DNA of 64,000 bases from Clostridia bacterium (GCA_016937975.1 JAFGVN010000052.1:1-64000); one strand, 5' to 3'. Positions 44,295 through 54,111 are shown, counted from the stretch's first letter. Numbers and translations are program-made. The notes: generated by a model from the letters alone, not told the origin.

Positions 44295-47204
44295 ATGGAA
44301 ATTAATCAAAAATATCACGGCTTTAAATTAGTCGATGTACACGAAGTAAGAGAAATTCAATCCCAGGCACATGTATTTATACATGAAAAAAGTGGTGCAA
44401 AATTACTTTATTTGAAAAATGAGGATGATGATAAAGTTTTTTCAGTAGCATTTAAGACACCACCAAAGGATTCAACAGGTGTACCACATATCGTTGAACA
44501 CTGTGTATTATCAGGTTCAAGAAAATATAAAACAAAAGAACCTTTTATGGATATGGTAAAAGGCTCATTAAAAACATTTATCAATGCGATGACTTTCAGT
44601 GATAAGACAATTTATCCAGTGGCAAGTCGAAATGAAAAAGATTTTCAAAATCTCATGGATGTTTATTTAGATTCTGTGTTTTTCCCAATGATGCATGAGG
44701 ACAAAACCATCTTTATGCAAGAAGGGTGGCATTATCATATTAATGAGAAAGATGAACCGATTACTTACAATGGTGTAGTTTATAATGAAATGTTAGGTTC
44801 ATATTCTCAACCTTTAACAGTTTTACGTGAAGTTATTGGACGTTCATTATTCCCTGATACAACTTATGGCGTTTCTTCAGGTGGTAATCCAGATGTCATT
44901 CCATCATTGACTTATGATGATTTTGTGAATTTCCACAAATTCTACTATCATCCAAGTAATGCATTCTTATATCTATATGGCAATGGAGATATTGATACTT
45001 ATTTGAAAAAAATTGATGAAGAGTATTTGAGTCAGTTTGAAACAAAAGACATTGATGCTTCTATTGGGGTACAAGCACCGTTTAATGCAATGAACATTGT
45101 TGAAGATTACTATAGCGTTTCGAAAGATGAGTCAGCTGAGAAAAAGACTTATCTAAGCATGAACTATGTACTAGGTCATGGAACCGATCAAGAGCTTCAC
45201 TTCTTAGGTGAAATTCTTAAAGAAGCTTTAATCAATGCAGCTGCAGGACCAATCAAAAAAGCCCTTTTAGATGCAAATATTGGGGAAGACATTTTAGCTT
45301 CTTTTAGTGGTGGTCAACAATTGTACTTGTCTATCATCGCAAAAAACGCAGAGAAGGACCAGGCAGAAGCATTCCAAAAGATTGTAGAAGATACTTTAAA
45401 AGAAGTTGTAGAAAAAGGCATTGATGAAAATATGTTGGCTTCTGCAGTGAATATAACAGAGTATGATATGAGAGAAGCAACTGGTTTTGCAACAAAAGGG
45501 ATTATCTATCATATATTATCCATGAATAGCTGGTTATATGATGGTCATCCAACAGATTTAATAGCATATGATGACAACATAAGAAAATTCAGAGAAGCAG
45601 TTGGCACGGATTTCTATGTTTCAAAAGTAAAAGAACTATTTATAGAAAATCCACATAAGTCATTGGTTATTTTATCACCTAAACCTGGTTTTAATGATGA
45701 AAAAATCAGTAAAATGACTGAGCAGTTGGCTGAGTTCAAAGCTTCTTTATCAGAAGAAGAATTATTGACATTAATTGAAGAAAACAGAGTTTTAAAAGAG
45801 AAGCAACTTTCTCCAAACTCACCTGAAGCCATTGCTACAATCCCTCAATTACAAATTACAGATGTTAGTGAGAAAGCTGAAGAAATTCCTCGAGTTGTTG
45901 AAAAAAGAGAAAACTATGAGATTGTTAGACATGATATATTCTCTAATGATATTACTTATTTGGAGTTCATTTTTGATGTAACCATGTTAGAACAAAATGA
46001 GATTCAATATGGGGCTTTATTGACAGATTTAATTGGTAAGCTGGATACTCAAAAAAGATCTTATGGTGACATGAGTGCGTTGATTTACAAAGAAACTGGT
46101 GGTATTTCATTTGCAACAAGAACTTATGTCAATACAAAAGAAAATTTTTATTTCCCTAAACTCATCATGTCAGGGAAAGCAATCAAGAGCAAAACTGAAG
46201 ATTTAATGACCCTTGGATTAGAGTTGATTACTGAAACTTTGTTTAACAATCAAAAGCGTCTTAAGGAAGTCTTGCTTCAAAATAAATCAAGAATGGAAAT
46301 GGCGATTAACAATAGAGGCGATCAATACGCATCGTCGAGATTGGCTTCCTATTTCTTAGATTCGTCTTACTACAGTGAGTTGACAAAAGGCTTTGAATAC
46401 TACTGGTTCTTGTGTGACTTAATCAATAAGTTAGATGAAAATCCTGAAACTGTCATGGCAGACTTAAAAAATGTTTATGACAAGATCTTCAGAAAGCAGA
46501 ATTTAATCATCAGTGTTACAGGTGATACAGGTAGTCAAAAGGAATTTGATACTTACATCAATGACTTTATGGAGAAAGTTAATTTCAAGCCCTTTGATTC
46601 AGTTACTTATGACTTTGAACTCACAAAGAAAAATGAAGGCATTATGTCTGCTTCTTCAGTTCAATATGTGACTGCAGGCTATAACTTTAGAAAACTGGGT
46701 TATGACTATAACGGCAGCATGCAAGTTTTAAAAACAGTACTCAGCAATGAATTTCTTCATGATCGTATTAGAGCAAAAGGTGGTGCATATGGTTGTGGTA
46801 TTTCCTTTAATGACAACGGCAATATCATTGCAACATCTTATCGTGATCCTAGATTAGAAGAGACTTATGATGTGTATCAAGAAATGGCAGATTACGTAAA
46901 GGCTTTAGAGTTTGATCATGAAGAATTGACTAAATTTATCATTGGTGCAATCAGCCGATTAGACAGTGCTATGACCGCTAAGGGTAAAGGCATGTTATCT
47001 ACTGCAAATTATATCAGTGGTATTACACAAGATATTTTACAAAAGGATCGTGAACAAATTTTAGGTGCAACCCTTGATGAGCTTAAAAACATGGCAGATT
47101 TAATGTCTGATATTATGAAACAAGGTTATTTATGTGTGTACGGTAACAAAGAAAAGATTAAGTCGAGTGAAATCATTGAAGAAAAAATTGATTTTAACCG
47201 TTAA
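44295..47204 (+). CDS. M16C insulinase-type zinc metallopeptidase
   Basis: Large peptidase of 969 residues, the size of the presequence-protease subfamily. The inverted zinc motif is H65-I-V-E68-H69 in GVPHIVEHCVLSGS, and the distal metal glutamate lies in NGVVYNEMLGSYS. Two M16 halves form the closing chamber; the C-terminal half carries RAKGGAYGCGISFNDNG. There is no signal peptide, so it is cytoplasmic and probably digests peptides. It is a single gene with its own terminator, sitting between selD and selAB. Confidence 0.95.
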   Translation: MEINQKYHGFKLVDVHEVREIQSQAHVFIHEKSGAKLLYLKNEDDDKVFSVAFKTPPKDSTGVPHIVEHCVLSGSRKYKTKEPFMDMVKGSLKTFINAMTFSDKTIYPVASRNEKDFQNLMDVYLDSVFFPMMHEDKTIFMQEGWHYHINEKDEPITYNGVVYNEMLGSYSQPLTVLREVIGRSLFPDTTYGVSSGGNPDVIPSLTYDDFVNFHKFYYHPSNAFLYLYGNGDIDTYLKKIDEEYLSQFETKDIDASIGVQAPFNAMNIVEDYYSVSKDESAEKKTYLSMNYVLGHGTDQELHFLGEILKEALINAAAGPIKKALLDANIGEDILASFSGGQQLYLSIIAKNAEKDQAEAFQKIVEDTLKEVVEKGIDENMLASAVNITEYDMREATGFATKGIIYHILSMNSWLYDGHPTDLIAYDDNIRKFREAVGTDFYVSKVKELFIENPHKSLVILSPKPGFNDEKISKMTEQLAEFKASLSEEELLTLIEENRVLKEKQLSPNSPEAIATIPQLQITDVSEKAEEIPRVVEKRENYEIVRHDIFSNDITYLEFIFDVTMLEQNEIQYGALLTDLIGKLDTQKRSYGDMSALIYKETGGISFATRTYVNTKENFYFPKLIMSGKAIKSKTEDLMTLGLELITETLFNNQKRLKEVLLQNKSRMEMAINNRGDQYASSRLASYFLDSSYYSELTKGFEYYWFLCDLINKLDENPETVMADLKNVYDKIFRKQNLIISVTGDTGSQKEFDTYINDFMEKVNFKPFDSVTYDFELTKKNEGIMSASSVQYVTAGYNFRKLGYDYNGSMQVLKTVLSNEFLHDRIRAKGGAYGCGISFNDNGNIIATSYRDPRLEETYDVYQEMADYVKALEFDHEELTKFIIGAISRLDSAMTAKGKGMLSTANYISGITQDILQKDREQILGATLDELKNMADLMSDIMKQGYLCVYGNKEKIKSSEIIEEKIDFNR

Positions 47205-47209
47205 GAATT

Positions 47210-47241
47210 GATAGAAAGCTTTTAGCTTTCTATCTTCTTTT
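47210..47241 (+). terminator. Terminator after the M16 peptidase gene
   Basis: GATAGAAAGCT (47210-47220) pairs with AGCTTTCTATC (47224-47234), loop TTT, then TTCTTTT. Confidence 0.8.
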
Positions 47242-47370
47242 ATGATGAAAATATTTGAAATAAAATCATCTCGATGTTAGAAAATGAAATTCATAGGACA
47301 AGGAATCCATGGATTTTTAAAGATGTAAATTCTCTTTTCAAATCCATTGAAATCTATGATACTTCTTCAT

Positions 47371-47400
47371 TTGACCCTACTTTTTACTATAAAGTATGAT
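47371..47400 (+). promoter_or_regulatory. Probable promoter of selA-selB
   Basis: TTGACC (47371-47376) and TATGAT (47395-47400), spacer 18, 27 bases before the selA start. Confidence 0.55.
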
Positions 47401-47427
47401 ATAATAACATCAATGATAGGAGGCGGC

Positions 47428-48822
47428 ATGAAGAAGGAATATTATAGACAGTTACCTAAAGTAGATGAATTATTAGAAAATGATGTAGTCCAGGTTTTGA
47501 TTGAAACATACACACGTCGCTTAGTATTATTGATCATAAATGAAACTTTGGATCATATAAGAAAACAAATAGGACAATTACAAGAAAACGAAACCTTGGA
47601 TATTCGTGTATCGTCTATTATACAACAGGTAGAGCAAGGTGTAAAAATGAGACATGCCTTTAAGTTAAGACGTGTAATCAATGGTACTGGCGTTGTGGTA
47701 CACACCAATCTTGGGAGATCATCTTTGTCTCCAAGTATTGCAGAACATCTTGTTGAAGTTGCAATGCATTATTCTACCCTAGAATTTAATATTGAAAATG
47801 GAAAACGTGGATCTAGATACAGTCACATAGAATCTATACTTTGTGAGTTGACAGGTGCTGAAGCTGCAATGGTTGTGAATAACAATGCTGCTGCTGTTAT
47901 GCTTGTTTTAAATACTATGGCTGCGGGAAAAGAAGTTATTGTATCACGAGGACAACTTGTTGAAATTGGAGGTTCTTTTAGAATCCCAGAAGTCATGAAG
48001 TTAAGTGGTGCAAAGCTCGTTGAAGTTGGTGCTACAAACAAAACCCATCTAAGAGATTATGCTTCACACATTACAGAAGAAACGGCATTATTATTGAAAG
48101 TTCATACCAGTAATTTTAAGGTGCTTGGTTTTACCCAAGAAGTATCCTCTGCAGATTTATGTACTTTGGCACATGGTTTGGATTTGCCAGTTTATGATGA
48201 TTTAGGTTCAGGGATGCTTATTGATTTATCAAAATACGGTTTGATGAAAGAACCTACGGTTCAAGAATGTATTGCAGACGGCATTGATATTGTTACATTC
48301 AGTGGTGATAAGATGCTTGGTGGACCTCAAGCTGGGATTATCGTGGGTAAAAAAGAATACATTGAGAGAATGAAGAAAAATCAACTGACAAGAGCTTTGC
48401 GTGTTGATAAAATGACTTTAACCGCACTTGAAGCTACTTTGAGATTTTACAGAGATGAATTACAGGCTTTAAAAGAAATTCCAACCCTTCATATGCTGAC
48501 AAAATCTTATGAATCTATTTCAGAAGAGGCAGCTTTATTTACAACCAAATTAGGAATCTTAGACCAAATCAATTATCGTTTGGATGATGAATATTCAGAA
48601 GTCGGTGGTGGTTCAATGCCCCTTGAAAAATTGCTTTCAAAGGTGTTTGTATTTAATCATCAGAAGATTTCAGCTGATGGTATCATTCGATATTTAAGAG
48701 CTTATAATCCACCAATTATAGGTCGTATCAAAGAAGAAGAAGTTCTTCTAGATTTCAGAACCTTAAACATAGAGGAACAACAAATTGTTTTAGAAGCAAT
48801 TTTACTTTTAGACAAGCAATAG
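47428..48822 (+). CDS. selA: L-seryl-tRNA(Sec) selenium transferase SelA
   Basis: PLP enzyme that converts Ser-tRNA(Sec) to Sec-tRNA(Sec) with selenophosphate, 464 residues. The PLP lysine is in F-S-G-D-K, at residue 295, the same number as in E. coli SelA. The motif RRVINGTGVVVHTNLGRS near residue 80 is diagnostic. The frame is open from 47347, but ATG 47428 follows a near-perfect AGGAGG and gives the family N-terminus. It runs directly into selB (7-base gap). Confidence 0.97.
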   Translation: MKKEYYRQLPKVDELLENDVVQVLIETYTRRLVLLIINETLDHIRKQIGQLQENETLDIRVSSIIQQVEQGVKMRHAFKLRRVINGTGVVVHTNLGRSSLSPSIAEHLVEVAMHYSTLEFNIENGKRGSRYSHIESILCELTGAEAAMVVNNNAAAVMLVLNTMAAGKEVIVSRGQLVEIGGSFRIPEVMKLSGAKLVEVGATNKTHLRDYASHITEETALLLKVHTSNFKVLGFTQEVSSADLCTLAHGLDLPVYDDLGSGMLIDLSKYGLMKEPTVQECIADGIDIVTFSGDKMLGGPQAGIIVGKKEYIERMKKNQLTRALRVDKMTLTALEATLRFYRDELQALKEIPTLHMLTKSYESISEEAALFTTKLGILDQINYRLDDEYSEVGGGSMPLEKLLSKVFVFNHQKISADGIIRYLRAYNPPIIGRIKEEEVLLDFRTLNIEEQQIVLEAILLLDKQ

Positions 48823-48829
48823 GAGTTTT

Positions 48830-50716
48830 ATGAAGCATATTATTATTGGTACAGCAGGTCACATTGATCATGGTAAAACAACATTGATTAAAGCATTGAC
48901 CAATATCGAAACGGATCGCTTTGAAGAGGAGAAACGAAGAGGGATCACCATTGATATAGGATTTGCTTTCTTTGATTTGCCAAGTGGCAAACGAGCGGGT
49001 ATTGTCGATGTACCTGGACATGAACGATTCATAAAAAATATGTTGGCAGGCGTCAGTGGCATTGACCTTGTGTTATTTGTCATTTCAGCAGAAGAAGGCG
49101 TCATGCCGCAAACCCAGGAGCATCTCGATATTTTAAATATTCTCGATGTTCAAAAGGGCATTGTTGTTTTAACAAAGAAAGATTTAGTAGATGAGGATTG
49201 GATTAAACTCATAAAAGAAGATTTGAAGAAAACATTTGAGGATACTTTCTTGGAAGATGCACCAATTGTAAGTGTCTCTTCAGTGACAAAAGATGGATTT
49301 GATGAGTTAATCGATACGATTGAGAAAGTAACAGAAGAAGTGGATGTGAAATCTGTTTCTTCAGCTATGCGAATGCCAATCGATAGAGTTTTTACTTTAC
49401 AAGGATTTGGAACAATTGTAACTGGAACTTTAGTAGAAGGAAAAGTGAATGAAGGAGAAACTCTAATATTATTTCCATCAATGAAAGAAGCTAAATTAAG
49501 ATCCATTCAAGTACATAATCACAATGAAGTTTCTGCATATGCAGGGCAGAGAGTTGCAATTAATCTTACAGGAATTAAGAAAACCGAGATTCACCGTGGT
49601 GAAATATTGGCACATCCTGAATCGATGCAAGTGACAAGTATGCTTGATGTGAAACTAAAATTATTAAAACATTCAGAACGGACTTTGGCTAATTGGACAA
49701 GATTGAGATTATATCATGGCACAAAAGAAATTCTATGTCGACTGGTTTTATTGGACAAAGAATTTTTACAACCAGGTGAAGAATGTTTTGCCCAACTTAG
49801 GTTAGAAGAACCTACTGCATGTAAATATGGAGATCGTTTTGTCATAAGATTTTATTCCCCACTTGAAACAATTGGTGGAGGTGTCATTTTAGATCCAAAT
49901 GCTCATAAGCATAAGCGTTTCAAGGATGAAATTATTGATGAACTTCTCTATAAAGAAGCAGGTAACCCTAGTGAAATCATTGAAAATTTAATCTTAAAAC
50001 ATAGCCATTCTTTCTTGAATTTAGAGGAGTATGTTAAACTTTCAGGTTTGCCGATAGAAGAAATTAAAGAACATTTAATACAATTAAAAGCCGATGAGAT
50101 TATTTTGGAGTTGTCAAAAAATGTTTTTATTCATAAGGGTTTTATTATTGAAAAATCTGAAGAATTGATTAAAATGGTGAATGCATATCACGAAAAATAC
50201 CCAATGCGTCTAGGGTTGTTGAAAGAGGAAGTTCGTACAAAAGTTTTTCCTGATTTAAAACCAAAGGTCTTTGATGAGGTGCTTCAGCTTTTTACAGATG
50301 TTATTCGTGTAGAAGGAAAATATATGAGTTACAAAGATTTTGAAATCATTTATACAAGTGAGCAACAAGCATTAATTCATCAAATTATGGATCATTTAGA
50401 CAAAGAGGCATTTAAACCAACTAGTATGCCAGAATTGTTGGAAGCTTATAAACAAAAGCATATCAGAGATCTGATTAATAATTTAGTCGATACAAATCAA
50501 TTGGTAAAGATTAATGATCAAATATATTTAACACAAATGATGTATGAAAAAGCAAAGGATTTGTTGAAAAATGAATTCACTGAAAAAGGTCAGTTGTCAT
50601 TAGGGGAATGTAAGGATATCTTGGATACTTCAAGAAAATACATCGTCCCTATTATGGAACACTTTGATAACAGAGGATTTACAAAACGTGTTGGAGATCA
50701 GCGAATGTTACGTTAG
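48830..50716 (+). CDS. selB: Selenocysteine-specific elongation factor SelB
   Basis: EF-Tu-like GTPase of 628 residues that carries Sec-tRNA to UGA codons marked by a SECIS hairpin. G motifs: [11 protein letters not shown] (7-17), DVPGHE, and TKKD in place of NKxD. Domains II and III follow. The last 250 residues hold the winged-helix domains that bind the SECIS. With selA it proves active UGA decoding. selC is not found near. Confidence 0.97.
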   Translation: MKHIIIGTAGHIDHGKTTLIKALTNIETDRFEEEKRRGITIDIGFAFFDLPSGKRAGIVDVPGHERFIKNMLAGVSGIDLVLFVISAEEGVMPQTQEHLDILNILDVQKGIVVLTKKDLVDEDWIKLIKEDLKKTFEDTFLEDAPIVSVSSVTKDGFDELIDTIEKVTEEVDVKSVSSAMRMPIDRVFTLQGFGTIVTGTLVEGKVNEGETLILFPSMKEAKLRSIQVHNHNEVSAYAGQRVAINLTGIKKTEIHRGEILAHPESMQVTSMLDVKLKLLKHSERTLANWTRLRLYHGTKEILCRLVLLDKEFLQPGEECFAQLRLEEPTACKYGDRFVIRFYSPLETIGGGVILDPNAHKHKRFKDEIIDELLYKEAGNPSEIIENLILKHSHSFLNLEEYVKLSGLPIEEIKEHLIQLKADEIILELSKNVFIHKGFIIEKSEELIKMVNAYHEKYPMRLGLLKEEVRTKVFPDLKPKVFDEVLQLFTDVIRVEGKYMSYKDFEIIYTSEQQALIHQIMDHLDKEAFKPTSMPELLEAYKQKHIRDLINNLVDTNQLVKINDQIYLTQMMYEKAKDLLKNEFTEKGQLSLGECKDILDTSRKYIVPIMEHFDNRGFTKRVGDQRMLR

Positions 50717-50722
50717 TTAGAC

Positions 50723-50751
50723 TTGATTATAGCACAGATTTTATTTATGAT
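50723..50751 (+). promoter_or_regulatory. Promoter of the two-component operon
   Basis: TTGATT (50723-50728) and TATGAT (50746-50751), spacer 17, 39 bases before the response regulator start. Confidence 0.6.
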
Positions 50752-50790
50752 GTATGTAGGGGAAATTAATTTAGAATTACGAGGTGGAAT

Positions 50791-51477
50791 ATGCTTAAGA
50801 AACTACTTGTTGTAGATGATGAACCTGTTTTGTTGAAGGGATTAAAATATACATTAGAGCAAGAAAACTATAGTATTGATACAGCTGTAGATGGAGAAGA
50901 AGCTTATAAAAAAGCGATTAGTGGTGATTATGATTTAATTGTATTGGATTTAATGTTGCCAAAGATGAATGGTCTTGAAGTCTGTGAGAAAATCAGAGAA
51001 CAATCAATGGTACCAATTATAATTTTAACTGCTAAAGGTGAGGACTCTTCAAAGGTTCTTGGTTTAGAGTATGGTGCAGATGACTATTTAACTAAACCTT
51101 TTAATGTATTGGAATTAAAAGCAAGAATCAGAGCTATTTTTAGAAGAGTAAATGTTGATCATCAAAAACAACACTCTAATATCATTGAAGTTTCTGGTTT
51201 TACAATTAACACTTTAGGTCGAAAAATTGATATTAACGGTGAAAGTATTGCCTTAACAGCGAAAGAATTCGATTTATTGTTGTTGTTGGTTACCAATAAG
51301 GAAAAAATCTACTCAAGAGAAGAATTGCTAGAGATTATCTGGGGCTATGAATATTTTGGTGATGTAAGGACAGTGGATGTTCATATTCGTCGATTAAGAG
51401 AAAAAATCGAAGAGAATTCAAGTGAACCAAGATATATCATGACCAAATGGGGAGTGGGTTATTATTTTAAAGACTAA
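50791..51477 (+). CDS. OmpR/PhoB family response regulator
   Basis: Response regulator of 228 residues. Receiver domain with D9-D10, phospho-acceptor D53 (LIVLDLMLPKMNG) and K102 (T-K-P-F). The C-terminal winged helix has the patterns LTAKEFDLLLLLV and VDVHIRRLREKIE. It resembles the WalR/YycF group but the sequence does not prove it. The kinase gene overlaps or follows at once. Confidence 0.95.
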   Translation: MLKKLLVVDDEPVLLKGLKYTLEQENYSIDTAVDGEEAYKKAISGDYDLIVLDLMLPKMNGLEVCEKIREQSMVPIIILTAKGEDSSKVLGLEYGADDYLTKPFNVLELKARIRAIFRRVNVDHQKQHSNIIEVSGFTINTLGRKIDINGESIALTAKEFDLLLLLVTNKEKIYSREELLEIIWGYEYFGDVRTVDVHIRRLREKIEENSSEPRYIMTKWGVGYYFKD

Positions 51478-52894
51478 TAGAAGATTTTTAAGTATAAGGT
51501 GGAAACTTGTTTTCACCTATTTGCTTTTAATTATGCTTACATTGGTATTGATGTTAAGCTTTGTCATGTCTTCACTGGAAGTGAATCAAATAGAAGATAG
51601 AAAGAATTTTCTATACACCCAGGCGAATATTATTTCCAATCAAATGATTACAGAATTTGAAAACTTGTCTTTACCAAATACAAGGGAATATTATTACAAT
51701 ATTGTGAGTGACTTCTCAAAGGAAATCAACAGCCGTGTTATGGTTTTTGATCGTCATGGGTCGGTGCTTATTGATGCTTATAAGGAATATACAGAACAAG
51801 ATTCTATTTCCAATAAGGAGATTGATCAAGCTTTTAAAGGAGAGCCTGCATCAAGTATTTATGATTCGCCATCATTTGGAAGAATCATGTATGTTGCTGT
51901 ACCCGTTGAAAGTGACGGGGCCATTGTAGGTGCTATTCTACTAACTTCTTCTTTAGAGGATATTTACACCAGTCAGGATACTCTTTTAAGAAATTTGTTT
52001 TTACTGGCTTTAGTATGTATAGGCTTCACAGGTGCAACTAGTTTTATTTTTGTTGAAATCTTGTCGAGTCCAATAGAAAAACTTACGGAAACTGTAAATC
52101 GAGTTGCCTTTGGGAAACATGATGAAAGAATACGTCTTGAAGGTAGTGATGAGATTAAAGTGTTGAGCAACTCATTTAATTCAATGATGGTTCGTCTTGA
52201 TCAAGTAGACAATCAAAGAAAACAATTTGTTGCCAATGTTTCCCATGAACTTAGAACACCTCTTACAAGTATAAAAATTCTTTCCAGTTCATTGATTACA
52301 GATGAAAGTACAGATCCAGGCATTTATAAGGAATTCTTAAAAGACATTGATATGGAAGTCGATCGTTTAAATGGGATAATCAATAGTTTATTGTATCTTG
52401 TTGATCTGGAGAAAAAGGAACTTGAATTGAATTACACAAATTCAACTTTAAATTCTTTGATTCCAAAAGTTATTCAAATGCTTGTACCTCTTGCGAATCA
52501 AAAGAATATTAAAGTGGACTTTCAAGCAGATGAAAAGGTATGGGCAACTTTTGATAGAGAGAAGATTCATCAGTGTCTTTCCAATTTAATTGCAAATGCC
52601 ATTAAATATAATGAACCTGGTGGCCATGTTATTGTGAGATTGATTAATCGAAGAAACACTTTTGCTATTCGTGTCATTGATGATGGCATTGGCATTAAAG
52701 AAGAAGAATTACCATTTATTTTTGATCGTTTTTATCGTGCTGATAAGGCGAGAAATAGGAAAACAGGTGGTACGGGACTAGGTTTATCCATAGTGCAGCA
52801 AATTATACAGTTGCATCAAGGAGATATTCGGGTGGAAAGCACTATAAATCAAGGCACTTCCATTGAAATCGAAATACCAAAAGGCTTGGCATAG
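51464..52894 (+). CDS. Sensor histidine kinase (WalK/PhoR-like), probably with a non-standard start
   Basis: Membrane sensor kinase: helix, extracytoplasmic sensor region, helix, HAMP (SSPIEKLTETVNRVAFGKHD), HisKA with the phospho-histidine in VANVSHELRTPLTSIK (codon 52244-52246) and HATPase (NLIANAIKYNEPGGHV, GTGLGLSIV). The first standard start in frame is TTG 51521, inside the first membrane helix and without a ribosome site. Upstream the frame stays open and codes for a basic flank and the helix beginning (KTNRRFLSIRWKLVFTY), normal for this family. ATT 51464, nine bases after GGGGAG, is my preferred start; it overlaps the regulator gene by 14 bases. Confidence 0.85.
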   Translation: MLKTNRRFLSIRWKLVFTYLLLIMLTLVLMLSFVMSSLEVNQIEDRKNFLYTQANIISNQMITEFENLSLPNTREYYYNIVSDFSKEINSRVMVFDRHGSVLIDAYKEYTEQDSISNKEIDQAFKGEPASSIYDSPSFGRIMYVAVPVESDGAIVGAILLTSSLEDIYTSQDTLLRNLFLLALVCIGFTGATSFIFVEILSSPIEKLTETVNRVAFGKHDERIRLEGSDEIKVLSNSFNSMMVRLDQVDNQRKQFVANVSHELRTPLTSIKILSSSLITDESTDPGIYKEFLKDIDMEVDRLNGIINSLLYLVDLEKKELELNYTNSTLNSLIPKVIQMLVPLANQKNIKVDFQADEKVWATFDREKIHQCLSNLIANAIKYNEPGGHVIVRLINRRNTFAIRVIDDGIGIKEEELPFIFDRFYRADKARNRKTGGTGLGLSIVQQIIQLHQGDIRVESTINQGTSIEIEIPKGLA

Positions 52895-52902
52895 GAGGTA
52901 AA

Positions 52903-53775
52903 ATGAAAAGAAATCTTTTAGTTTTTTTTATCATCTTGTTGTTGGGTATTGCATATTTCTTTATTTCAGGGAATGGTATAACATATGAAATATCAAGTGA
53001 TATAACGGATATTTCTCCTTATTCCAAAGATTATACAAGATTAACAAAATTATATTTTATTGAGAACAATGAATTGGTTAGCGAATCGAGAACCATAACT
53101 GTAAAGCGGTTAGATGTAGAATATGCTGCAGTTAAAGCATTAAAAACCGGTTCTAAATTAGAAACACAAGAATCACCAATAGGTAGTGATGTTTCAATTA
53201 TTTCTGTTATTACAACAGATCGGATTTGTTATGTGAATCTCGGTTCAGAATTTTTAACCGATGATGATCAAAAACTTTTTTTAAAAGTGATGGCCATTGT
53301 TAATACTGTAACTGAAATAGAGTCCATTGACTATGTTCAAGTTTTAGTAGACGGTAAGAAAATTACTTCAGCGAATGGCAGAATGAGTTCTCCAATGACA
53401 AAAAATACTTCTTATGTTCAAGAACAAGAACTACAGCATAAAGATATCGCCAAGAAATTTATGGACTATATCGCTCAAAACCGATATGATTTGGCTTTTG
53501 ACATGATTGACAGTGAAAGTAAAATGGAGATGACTTTTAGAGATTTTAAAGAATCAGCACTTCTTATTAACAATGATATAAAAGGTTATACTCAGAGCTA
53601 TGCATTTGCAAAAAGAGAGCAAGGTCGGTTTATCATTCAGGTAAAATACGTGTTAAGAGATACACCAGGTAATGATAATTTAGTGATTGATCCAAATATG
53701 CGTGAAGAATTTTACTATTCTTGGCCAATGATAAAAGAAGATAATATTTGGAAAATTAAATACTATGATTTATAA
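52903..53775 (+). CDS. GerMN-domain protein with one membrane anchor
   Basis: Protein of 290 residues. An N-terminal helix (5-22) without a lipobox cysteine anchors it outside the membrane. Residues about 45-155 match the GerMN fold: KLYFIENNELVSESRTI, then EYAAVKALKTGS, and SIISVITTDRICYVNLGSEF. The C-terminal part (180-290) resembles the NTF2-like or DUF4878-type domains. It is the third gene of the two-component operon, 8 bases after the kinase, so it may be a regulator of that kinase or an envelope protein. Confidence 0.82.
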   Translation: MKRNLLVFFIILLLGIAYFFISGNGITYEISSDITDISPYSKDYTRLTKLYFIENNELVSESRTITVKRLDVEYAAVKALKTGSKLETQESPIGSDVSIISVITTDRICYVNLGSEFLTDDDQKLFLKVMAIVNTVTEIESIDYVQVLVDGKKITSANGRMSSPMTKNTSYVQEQELQHKDIAKKFMDYIAQNRYDLAFDMIDSESKMEMTFRDFKESALLINNDIKGYTQSYAFAKREQGRFIIQVKYVLRDTPGNDNLVIDPNMREEFYYSWPMIKEDNIWKIKYYDL

Positions 53776-53777
53776 AG

Positions 53778-53797
53778 AAGAACTTCGGTTCTTTTTT
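53778..53797 (+). terminator. Terminator with TTCG loop
   Basis: AAGAAC (53778-53783), loop TTCG, GTTCTT (53788-53793), then four more T. Confidence 0.75.
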
Positions 53798-53842
53798 AAT
53801 TGTTTAAAAGTTATAAAGTTTGATGATAGTTTACCTATAAAG

Positions 53843-53851
53843 TGTTATAAT
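53843..53851 (+). promoter_or_regulatory. Extended -10 promoter of the selenoprotein gene
   Basis: TGTTATAAT at 53843-53851 is a perfect extended -10 (TGnTATAAT), 29 bases before the ATG. The -35 is weak. Confidence 0.5.
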
Positions 53852-53880
53852 GTTATTAATAACTGAAGGAGGAATAGAAT

Positions 53881-54111
53881 ATGAAAGAAATTATTATGTT
53901 TACTACATCTACTTGACCGCATTGTGTACCTGCTAAGGAGTTCCTTAGAGCAAATGATATTGAATTTACAGAGTACAATGTTTCTGTCGATTTAGACGCA
54001 AGAAAATTAATGATGAAACATAAGATGATGGGTGTACCAGCATTTCTTATAGATGGTGAACCAGTAGTTGGTTTAAACAAAGAAAAATTATTAGCAGCAA
54101 AAAATGGTTAA
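53881..54111 (+). CDS. Glutaredoxin-like selenoprotein with UxxC active site
   Basis: A 76-residue thioredoxin-fold protein visible only if TGA at 53914-53916 (codon 12) is read as selenocysteine. The N-terminus KEIIMFTTST-Sec-PHC is the thioredoxin/glutaredoxin active-site loop, with Sec in place of the first cysteine and C15 as partner. The rest shows the glutaredoxin pattern: helix with AKEFL, strand EFTEYNVS, the cis-proline turn G-V-P-A-F, and G-x-x-V-V-G. A site GAAGGAGG precedes the ATG. Read as a stop, TGA would leave an 11-residue peptide followed by an intact fold, which is implausible for a pseudogene. It probably reduces disulfides or serves a peroxiredoxin. Confidence 0.93.
53933..53948 (+). 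promoter_or_regulatory. SECIS-like hairpin of the glutaredoxin-like selenoprotein
   Basis: CTAAGG (53933-53938) pairs with CCTTAG (53943-53948), loop AGTT, 16 bases after the UGA. The spacing and the G in the loop fit bacterial SECIS elements. Confidence 0.7.

Noticed and set aside
50717..50790. selC (tRNA-Sec) right after selB
   Set aside because: No long acceptor stem, no tRNA-like arms; the stretch fits a promoter and a ribosome site instead.
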